Assembly: GCF_958979055.1 (NCBI RefSeq)
Contig: NC_084886.1
Location: 52,435,102-52,499,101 of the forward strand
Length of the DNA stretch: 64,000 nt
Source: Alnus glutinosa
Lineage: Eukaryota; Streptophyta; Magnoliopsida; Fagales; Betulaceae
Reading direction: 5' to 3'
Part shown: piece by piece, positions 55,181-64,000 of the stretch
Layout of the letters: each line of letters starts with the position of its first letter
Numbering within the stretch: position 1 is the stretch's first letter
Program-made: the position numbers and the translations under genes
The notes under the pieces: model-generated
What the model was told of the DNA's origin: nothing
Seen by the model: only the letters and a program-made list of their open reading frames with translations
Database searches by the model: none

Positions 55181-56930
55181 AGCAATATTCCCTAAGGAGC
55201 TTTGTAAACTCTATTCTCTTCAAATGTCGGACCAGCAAATTAAATAGTAATCCCTTAGTAGAATTCAACAAGAAAAATCAAGCAGACATTTCATATTTGG
55301 GAGAAGTAAAAATAAGAGAAGGGGAAGGGAGGGTGTTGTCAAACGGTGTTGTCCCATAAGTAATTGGGATTGTTATCTCAAAAATATGAATGAGAGAGGA
55401 AAGTCATTGTGATTATAATATAATAATTAGAAGTTAGAACCCATAGCCAAGGTAGGTGGTGGGTTCGTAATCGGAGCAGGATATTTCTTTGAACCTTTTT
55501 TGCATTGACTTCACTTCTAGTCACTCTGTTTGGAATGGTCTGCCTGCAGGGCAGAGTGTAGGCCAAATGATAGTCGTAGCTCATGGGCCATGGCAGCGTT
55601 GTTTTGTCTTTTTAACATTTGTAATTTTTTTGGATACAATTAATCTAAACAGTACTTCCTTCCTTCTTGAGTTCTTGTGCAATGGAACGGTATGGAATTC
55701 GCAGTGACATGTTATCCAGATCCATGAAACTTTTGAAGGGTCAAAAGTGGGTGAACTGATAAGTGATTATTTACTGGAATTGGAATTGGAAAATCTTAAA
55801 TAGTTGGACCTAAGTTTAAATGGTTTTAAAAGATAATCATTTTCCAAGTCATACATACATACAGCTCCAAGTGAGGTGGAGAGGATTCTTGTCCCAACTC
55901 CAAAGACTTTCAATAGAGGCGGCTATTAAAGAGAAGAGGGCAAGTCTTGGCTGTTTATACTTATTCCATCCCTAGACTTCAAAACAATATTTTATATCTA
56001 AAAAAAAAAAATAAAAAAATTATTGGTCGGAATAAAGTATTTATGCATTGACTTCACTTTTCCAAGTCTATGCATAGAAAGTCACGGTTTACATCATTAT
56101 TAGTGGCCCTGGGTCACTCAATTTGCAATTGAGACCTCTAACTACAAAGACATGTATTTATGCATCGAGACCTTGATATGCATTGACTTCACTTTTCCAA
56201 GTCAAGCATATTGGTTAGATAAAGGTTAAAGAAAACATAATCGAAATGCACTAACTTGCATTACTACGCCGTTTTCCTTAAAAAATTATGTCCTCGTTAA
56301 AAATAATATACAAAAAATTAAAGTAAATATTTCTCTAAAATGCAATGGGTTCAAAAATCTACTATTATTTAGTTGTGTTTTGCACCAATGAAAACTAATA
56401 AACCCGAATACCTTCAGATTTTTTTTTTACTATAGCAAGAGACAAAAACTTGAAATATAAAGTGTAGAAGATATCGGAAAAGAGAACAGATGATGAGAGA
56501 AAATTGTTCTATATATTTAATAACTGGAATGCAGGCACTTCTATATTGTGTTGAATATCAGTTATTTAATTTAATAACTGCTAATCTAACCATCATAAAC
56601 TTTTAATTTAACAGTCATAAACTGATATTTTAATAAATACTAATTCTGACCATCAGATCAAATAACTATCAATGATTATTTAATAATAATCATTAGATCA
56701 TAATTATTAAATCCGTTAATTTCTATGTGACTCTTTTCATTTAATGCTCTTTTATACATTCCATTTAAAACATTCTTAAAACAAAAAATAAATATATATA
56801 TTCATATTAATTTTGAAAATGCTTTAACAAAGTCACGGTTGGGACATGCAGCTAGCCAAATTAATAACATTGACTTGAAGAACCTAATTTTATGTTTGTT
56901 ACGTTAAGCGGAATCCTCACGTCATTTACT
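55181..56930. other. Upstream region of the unit B RLP
   Basis: Counterpart of 46549-48145, but with about 270 unique AT-rich bases at 56510-56800 in place of the TA microsatellite. The unique part shows ATTTAATAATxATCATTAGATCA-type repeats. TTGACTTCACTTTTCCAAG repeats (W-box core TTGAC) are retained. Confidence 0.45.
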
Positions 56931-56938
56931 TATATATA
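56931..56938 (+). promoter_or_regulatory. Candidate TATA box of the unit B RLP
   Basis: TATATATA lies 69-76 bases before the ATG at 57007. Position is conserved with unit A. Confidence 0.5.
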
Positions 56939-57006
56939 TGGACTGTGGTCTCACGTTTTGAGGTACCAACTCATTTTTGCAAAATTTCCTCTTTCAATAT
57001 TGTACT

Positions 57007-59964
57007 ATGGCAACGGTTATGGATAGGAAGACCACTTTTGTTGTGCTCCTTGTGCATTGCTATATTTCCTTGGCTACTCTAACATGCATGTTTGCATATG
57101 CGGGTGGCAATCCAAATGTGCTTTGCAGAAAAGGAGAAAGAGATGCCCTCTTCACCTTCAAAAAGGGTATCATCGATCCTTCCAATCTACTCTCATCTTG
57201 GATTGCCCAGGAGTGTTGCACGTGGAAAGGAATTGGTTGTGACAACATAACTGGGCATGTCGTCCACCTAAATCTCAGAAATCCATATGATTTTTATGCA
57301 AGTGATGATTTTGAACAGTCAATGCTGGGTGGGCTGATAAGCGATTCCCTGTTGGAATTAAAGCATCTTCACTATTTGGATCTAAGTTTGAATAATTTTT
57401 CAGATAATCATTTTCCAAGCTTCTTTGGTTGTCTTTGGAATTTGAGATATCTAAATTTATCAGATGCGGGTTTCATGGGTACAATTCCTCATCAGCTGGC
57501 AAATCTCTCCAACTTGCATACTCTTGACATTCGTCAACGTTTTTACTATATGCCACTGCAAGTTGACAATCTTGAATGGTTATCTCATCTTTCTCTGTTG
57601 GAATTCCTCGACATGAGTTATGTCAATCTCAGTAAAGCATCTAATTGGTTACAGGTGATGAACATGCTCCCTTCTCTATCAGAGTTACAATTGTCTTCTT
57701 GTGAACTTGATAAATATGATCCAATTCCTTATGTTAACTTTTCATCTCTCACTGTGCTCGATATTTCATACAACTACTTTGTTAATTCAACGTTTGATTG
57801 GATTAAAAGTCTTACATCTCTTGTTACACTTGATTTAAAATACACGGAGATCAAGGTTCCACTACTTGGAGTTGCTGTCCAGAACATGTCTAGTCTTAGA
57901 AATCTACTTCTGAGTGGTAACAACTTCTCTTACACAATACCTAAATGGTTATATAATATGACCACTCTTGAAAGACTTTATCTTCCAGGAAATAATATTC
58001 AAGGTGTACTTCCTAAAGCTATTGGACGTCTTTCACAACTGATACTTCTTGACCTGTCACAAAATGACCTTGAAGGGAAAATACCAAGATTCTTGGGAAA
58101 TCTGTGTAATATGCAACATTTAGATTTATCGGAAAACAACCTTGGGGGAGGTTTGTATGACATTTTAGGAAATTCTTCTTCATGCACAACAAAAAATTTA
58201 GAACTTTTGGATTTGAGTAGGAATCAACTTTCAAGTACTTTGCCTGATCAACTAAGGGAGCATAAAAAACTCTCTGTTCTTTCACTTGGTGGTAATAAGC
58301 TTTTTGGTCCAATTCCCGTAAGTCTTGGATATCTTTCAAATCTTGAAAAGTTAAGCATCTCTTCCAATTCTTTAGAGGGTTTTGTTTCCGAAGAGCATTT
58401 TTCCAACCTAACAAAATTGAGATATCTCAATGCTTATTCAAACTTGTTGACTTTGCAAGTAAGCACTAATTGGGTTCCTCCTTTTCAACTTCAAACTTTG
58501 TGGTTGGGATCATGGGCATTAGGGCCAAGATTCCCTACATGGCTTCAATCACAAAAAGATCTTCAACGACTAGATTTCTCAAATGCAAGTATTTCGGATG
58601 TCATCCCTTCTTGGTTTTGGAGCCTTTGTTCCCAATTCCGTTTTATGGATCTTTCTCAAAACCAAATCCGTGGCAGTATTCCAAGTTTATCTTGTGGAGG
58701 ATCAATCGATCTTGGTTCAAACAACTTTTCTGGCCCTCTCCCCAATGTCTCTTCTGGCATTATGTATTATTTAGATCTTTCCAATAATTCATTCCATGGA
58801 TCTCTTTCTCCTGTCATTTGTAAACAGAACGATAGAATGAGAGGAGATTTGCTTCTAAGTCTTGATTTGTCCAAAAATCTTTTATCCGGAGAATTTCCTG
58901 ACTGATGGATGAACTATTCTCAATTAAGGGTGTTAAACTTGGGCAGCAATCACCTAACAGGAAATATACCAAGTTCCATAGGTTCTCTAACTGCACTTCT
59001 GGTGTTGTCATTGGACAAAAACAATCTGTCTGGAGATTTACCAGTGTCCTTGCAAAATTGCAAATATCTAATGATTGTAGATTTCAGTGAGAATCATTTG
59101 TCTGGCAGCTTATCCAATTGGTTGGGAAATAGTTCAGTTGATCTTAGTGCTCTCGTGCTTCGTTCAAACAAGTTTCATGGCAGTATTCCTCAGGAGATTT
59201 GTCACTTCAATTTTCTTCAAATCGTGGACCTTGCAAGTAACAAATTATCAGGACCCATTCCGCGGTGTTTTGGTAATTTGAGTGCCATGGCAGAACAATC
59301 CCCTACTAGAACTATAATTGCAAGTGGTTGGGAAGAAACAGTGTTCTTGGTAACAAAGGGAAAAGAGTATGAATATGGAGAGATGCTTTCTCTCGTCATA
59401 AGCATGGACCTCTCGAGCAACAATTTAATTGGAGAAATCCCTAAGGAACTTACCGGGCTTTACGGCGTAAGATTTTTGAATTTGTCCAATAATCAACTTC
59501 ATGGAAAGATTCCTGAGAATATCAGTGCCATGAAATTTTTGGAATCCCTCGATATCTCAATGAATCAACTCAAAGGTGTGATACCTCAAAGTATGGGAAC
59601 TTTAACATTCTTGAGTTATTTGAACTTATCCCACAATAACTTCTCGGGCAGAATTCCATCGGGCACTCAACTTCAAAGCTTTGGCGCACTGAGTTTCATT
59701 GGGAATCGTGATCTTTGTGGACCTCCACTTACACCTAGCTGCTCTGGAGATGACACGCCCCTTAAGCCAATACCAAATGTTGACGATGAAGGTGGCGGGG
59801 ATGGAGATTGGATTGACATGAAGTGGTTTTGTATAAGCGTGCCATTGGGATTCGTAGTGGGGTTCTGGGGTGTAGTCGGTCCATTGGCATTCAACAGGGC
59901 TTGGAGATATGCTTTCTTCAAGTATTTGGATGACATCAAGTATAAACTCTTCGGTGGTGTTTGA
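57007..59964 (+). pseudogene. LRR receptor-like protein (EIX2-like), open except for one TGA codon
   Basis: An intronless frame of 985 codons from the ATG at 57007, interrupted only by TGA at 58903-58905 (codon 633). Unit A has TGT (Cys) there in a typical FPDCW repeat context. Architecture: signal peptide (residues 1 to about 35, LLVHCYISLATLTCMFAYA), LRR N-cap with paired Cys (ECCTWKGIGC), about 29 LRRs with an island-like break before FLVTKGKEYEYGEMLS, C-cap (NRDLCGPPLTPSC), acidic juxtamembrane segment, one membrane helix and a tail of about 25 residues without kinase. Such RLPs bind SOBIR1/BAK1 to detect microbial elicitors at the cell surface. The stop would release a secreted, membrane-less 632-residue LRR protein. 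It may be a one-base pseudogene, an allele, a sequencing error or a truncated receptor. Confidence 0.92.
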
Positions 59965-61108
59965 AAGAGTGAAGAAAAATGGCCTGACCATGCGCTCGCG
60001 TATCTAGAAGAACGATGTTTTTACTCAACAAGGCAATACTATCCTTATTTTGGTTGTTCAGTTGCAAACTCTTTGTTATGGTCCAGCATTTCCCTATTTT
60101 GTTTCTTAGGCAACTGTACTGGGGTGTGTGTTAGGAGTTAGGACCTCGCAAGTCTCACCCCCTCCCTCTGTATCTGGTAGTATTTCTGTATGATTAAGGC
60201 TGTGAGTTTATGGATGAATTGATATGAAGGAGTTCTTTATGAGCACAGCACGTATATTTGTTTAGTTTTGGTAAAAAAATTTACCGGGACAGAAGAATCA
60301 AGCGGTTTAGTAATTCTGAAATGTTTTCCAATTACAAACTGCACATGTAAACCGAAATCCTACCGGATAGCAACAATCTGGTCTAAAACTAATCAACAAG
60401 GCATGTCTCAAAGAGTGGTTATTTGTACCAACTAAATGTGGTCGCAACTCACAAGCAAGGTGAGCCGGGGCTACAGGGATTCCTAACAATTGGAAATTCC
60501 TGGTATTATCTCTGCCCCATCTTACTTGGGCAGGGGTCCGAGAAAAGAGACTCCTCTACCCGAGCAGGAGCACACTCAAGCAAGGAGCTTCCTCTCACAA
60601 CTCCCATACAATTTTCCATGCCCCTTCTTTGGGCAGGAAAGGTAGGGGATCCAAATCCAAGCCAGGCCGGAGCACATAGGATATCACTTCCAGTAAAACC
60701 ACAGGCACTTGTGGGCATTGATGGACAGAATTGCCACTACATGTTCACTACCAAAGTAATCACACAATCTGGATTCGGGAGCTCCTTGCTCCCCAGGACA
60801 TGCGTAATCTTGAAAGCAGGGGTAGAAAGATTTAAGCAAACCTAGAATCTCAAAAGTCATTTTGATTCAAGAGCAAATGGGTTCTGATACTGGAATTACA
60901 TGAAGTGTCAATTTTGGGCACAAGAAAGCACACAACCAAAAAGACGAAATAAAGCGAAGGGAATGCTTGAGTTTCCTTGCATTCCAGCAGTTAATACTTC
61001 AGACATTCATGCAGAACAAGCAACCAGACCAACCAAAGCTTCAAAACGAAAGGACTAAAAAAACATTTATGGAGCAAAATCACACACTCAATCACAATAT
61101 TTAGACTC
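59965..61108. other. Spacer between convergent RLP and SGT1 3' ends (unit B)
   Basis: Both genes' 3' UTRs must lie here, so their transcripts could overlap. The GC-moderate segment 60450-60760 with CCCCATCTTACTTGGGCAGG and a second CCCCTTCTTTGGGCAGG copy is conserved with unit A. No gene was supported. Confidence 0.45.
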
Positions 61109-62512
61109 TTAGATCTCCCATTTCTTCATCTCCATACCATCGGGAGGACTTCCCTCCACCTTCTTTGTACCCACTTCTTTCCAGTTTGTGGAGAGCACTG
61201 TCCCGTTTGACTCGACCTGTGTAATATTGAAACACACATTACAATGCCGTAAACAAAGTAACAAAGACACGGGAAACAAATTCACCAAATGGTTTTCAAA
61301 ATTTACTTACTGACCTTCATATCATCGTCAAGAAAAGCATAACAAAAATATTGGGTTTGGCATTATGAATCAACAAATATTAAACATAAGACAGAGAGTA
61401 AAAGTCTTACAAATGATTTTTTCATTGCCCTTCTGGTGTCCTCATCCGCATCTGAGTATATGTTTTGGAAAAATTTGTTTAAAGCTGCATCACCATCAAG
61501 CTTTTCATCTTTCTCCTGAAATTGAGAAAAAAACAAATGATGAATAAAAGTGCACCAACAAACATGAAGAAGCCCAATGTAAAAAAGATGAAATACACTT
61601 TTAGTACCTGAAATTTGGCCCCAGTTAAAATTTAGTAAGTTTCAATTTCGTCTTTGAACCTTTTTTTTGCACTTAAAAGAGCGCAATGTTGTCCATCAAC
61701 CATGAACTGCAATACGTAGCAGACAGTTAACCATGGCACATTAGTCTGATGTCTGCCACGTGCAATTTAATTGGATGAAAAGACCATATTACTTCTTTTT
61801 AAATTGTTCAGGGACGAATTTGGAACTTTTTGAATATCAGTGAGGAAATTTGAACATTGGAAAAATTTCAGGGACAAAAGTGTATTTCAACCCAAAATAA
61901 TATAGGTTAGAGGCAAACCTCCTTCTTCACTTCAGCTTCGAGCTTGTCCCAATCTACTCTGTTTGGTTTTGAGGATGGGTAAGTAGGTCTTTGAGATCCA
62001 GTAACTGCATAATTAATGGCAGGAATCATGCTTATAACTGAGCCAATGTTTTAGCAATTACAATGTTCAAGAAACAAATTTGGTGTAGGTACACACGTTT
62101 TCTGATAGCCAGACCCCAGCTGAGCCTAGCTTCTAGCCAGGCTGAGCCGGGCTTTTAACAATTTTCCCTGGTCTCCAGACAGGACAGAAACTCTATACAA
62201 GCCCACCCAAGGGCAGGGCCAACTTGGGCTGCCATGCCCATGTATCTAAAGGCAAAAAAGCAAAATTGAGAGGCAACTCGCAGAAAAGCAGCTACAATTT
62301 TATAAATGAATGATCATTGTATAGACATGGATGATCAAATCGCTGGATCATCAGCTAGTACCAATTCTAGTTTTTCAGAAATCCAATTCAGGAGCAATCA
62401 GAGTATCATGTAGGGTCTAGATGTAATTCAGTTTGGGTTTATGTCACAAAAAAGCAGCTGCACAGTTACTACAATCTTTTATTAAGAACTCATTTTTTCA
62501 AATTTCCAATTG

Positions 62513-62543
<31 letters not shown>

Positions 62544-63871
62544 TAAATGAGACTAGTGGAGCAGTCTCAGATGTGGCTCAACTCCCAATCCACATTTGAA
62601 TACTGCAACAGTATACATTACAGGAATATTAACCTACCTAAGGCATTAACCCTTTGAGGAACTCTACTTTCTTTGCTGAATTCAAGAGACGTCCAGTGTA
62701 CTGATTCAGCTTTTGCAAGACGGATTTCAACTTTGGTAGATAAAACATCATATCTGCACTTGGAAGTTATTATCTGTTTGCAAACAAACATCAATGCTAA
62801 ACTTGGCATCCGCAGTATGTAGCATGAAATTCAAATGAAATTCAGTATGGACACTGACAATTATGTATTATTTTTATAAGGTGCATGAAATACCTTTCCA
62901 AATAAGCGAGGTTGATAATGATATGCATCCTCACCAGGAACACTAATACTAACACTCAGCTACACAAAACCAATAAAATTTAGAATTCGTTCAATCCAAC
63001 AGCTTGTACCTAAAATCTAGACAACTGCAAAAACAAAGAGAAAGATGAATAAAGACAAAAAGCATCAAATTTGTTCAGTCGTACTATTTGTTCACCAAAC
63101 TCAACAGAAACATTTTCAGCTGGTATGCCCTTTGCAAATATAGTCACAACCACTTCCTCTGGCTTCTGGTAGAATTCATGCCTGCACTTTTTTGTCAGTA
63201 AATGTATTATTGACGGTTCCAACATCACGTAGGAGTATATAGGGTATTAAACAAACACAACATGAAAATTTGTACAAATGGTAAATTTTGAAGGCTTTTA
63301 AAAACCCTGATAACTAAAAGATGCAAATATAGATTTCATTGACTTCTCGATGTACCGAATGATACATCAGATGGAGACCAAGAAAACACAAAGTTGTACC
63401 AACCTGTATTTTGGTTTGGCTGATACGATCACCTGTTCAGAAAGGTCATCCACAGGTTGAACAACTTCCATAGGTACAACATTTGTTGGGGTTGTTTTCT
63501 CCAATGAGTGGATTGGTATATCACTAGCTTCCTCTGCACAAACATGCGACATTTACAGGTAAGATGATAAGAAGGTCAAGTAGCATAATTACTGATAAAT
63601 GATCATTTTTCATAAATATTTGTTTCCATCCCAAAAGAAAATTGCATTTCCAATCCAACAGTTAATTAAAATATTTGATAGCGAATAAAGTAAAACAGCT
63701 TCACTGATCATTAAAAGATCTAAGGTTATAGCAGGCAATTCCACACCTGCAATGTGCTGATCACATTCTTTGATCAAATTAGTGAATCTTGAATCTCCTG
63801 GGGCCAAAGATGCACCTGCTTCCAATGCTGCCTTTGCAGTCTGATATTCCTCAAGCTTGAAGCATGCAGTG
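61109..63871 (-). CDS. SGT1: SGT1 co-chaperone (suppressor of G2 allele of SKP1 homologue), 3' portion
   Basis: Eight exons on the minus strand, all with GT-AG borders and matching phases: 63747-63871, 63404-63533, 63085-63181, 62894-62959, 62638-62773, 61919-62004, 61411-61515 and 61109-61216. Domains in order: end of the TPR region ([20 protein letters not shown]), a variable linker, the CS domain ([52 protein letters not shown]) and the SGS domain ending [23 protein letters not shown]1 works with RAR1 and HSP90 to stabilise NLR receptors and with SCF ubiquitin ligases. Every exon read is intact, giving about 284 codons of an expected 360-370. The start of the TPR domain lies beyond the window; 63985-64000 may be part of the next exon (AYF...) but its donor is atypical. 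Confidence 0.96.
62513..62543. repeat. (GT)n(GA)n microsatellite in an SGT1 intron
   Basis: About ten GT units then six GA units, inside the 633-bp intron between exons 62638-62773 and 61919-62004. The duplication breakpoint (about 62100) lies in the same intron. Confidence 0.9.
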
Positions 63872-64000
63872 CTGTGAAAAGTAATAGCAAAGAAGAATAA
63901 TCAAAGACCATTCCAAAAGGACAAGCACCATGCATGATAGAGAAGTTGCATGCGAGATCGATAAAAACATGGGAGTATACACACTGGCATCCAAAATAAG

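Larger units (their letters stand above)
55180..62100. repeat. Tandem duplication unit B (RLP + SGT1 3' end)
   Basis: Second copy of unit A (46549-53940), same orientation. It ends inside an SGT1 intron near 62100, after which SGT1 continues as unique sequence. Unit B therefore holds the original SGT1 end, and unit A is the derived copy with respect to SGT1. Confidence 0.92.

Noticed and set aside
57007-59964. Receptor-like kinase
   Set aside because: After the membrane helix only a short tail remains before the stop; no kinase domain follows.
46549-62100. NLR (NB-ARC) resistance genes expected near SGT1/RLP
   Set aside because: No P-loop, GLPL or MHD motifs were found in any frame.

Overview
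The window looks like nuclear DNA from a flowering plant, most likely a woody eudicot. The evidence is the set of UGT88-type glycosyltransferases, an EIX2-like LRR receptor-like protein, an SGT1 gene with GT-AG introns, a Cassandra element carrying 5S rRNA sequence, and very AT-rich, transposon-filled spacers. No bacterial, organellar or RNA-virus gene was seen. The species cannot be named from the sequence alone. All calls rest on reading motifs by eye; no database search was possible.

Bases 1-38,000 form a UGT cluster. Four apparently intact, intronless UGT genes lie at 5937-7349 (+), 16831-18258 (-), 31230-32657 (-) and 36353-37789 (-). The first two are one sister pair in convergent orientation, and the last two are a tandem pair. 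Two small UGT relics lie nearby (about 31050 and 46120). A 3.05-kb hAT element with a perfect 8-bp target duplication ends 163 bases before the first UGT start codon. Between the convergent pair lies a 6.9-kb element with terminal inverted repeats of more than 1 kb. It contains intron-bearing, broken exons of an ethylene-receptor histidine kinase, so it resembles a Pack-MULE. From 19 to 30.5 kb the DNA is mostly LINE, Ty3-type LTR and Cassandra debris and MITEs.

Bases 38,000-46,500 are transposon-rich. They hold a complete 2.3-kb non-autonomous LTR element with near-identical LTRs, a 5-bp target duplication and only a gag-like ORF; a short hAT element; a 52-bp minisatellite; and a 646-bp foldback element with a 10-bp target duplication.

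Bases 46,500-64,000 form an immunity-related block. A unit of about 7 kb, holding an EIX2-like RLP gene and the 3' end of SGT1, is present twice in tandem (46549-53940 and 55180-62100). The upstream RLP copy is broken by a solo LTR, two frameshifts and a stop. The downstream copy is open except for one TGA codon. The downstream unit runs into the SGT1 gene itself (minus strand, continuing past the window end). Between the units lies a third RLP fragment joined to the C-terminal part of a SARD4-like ornithine cyclodeaminase gene. RLPs (perception), SGT1 (receptor co-chaperone) and SARD4 (pipecolate synthesis) all act in plant immunity. Whether their proximity means anything beyond duplication is not shown by the sequence.
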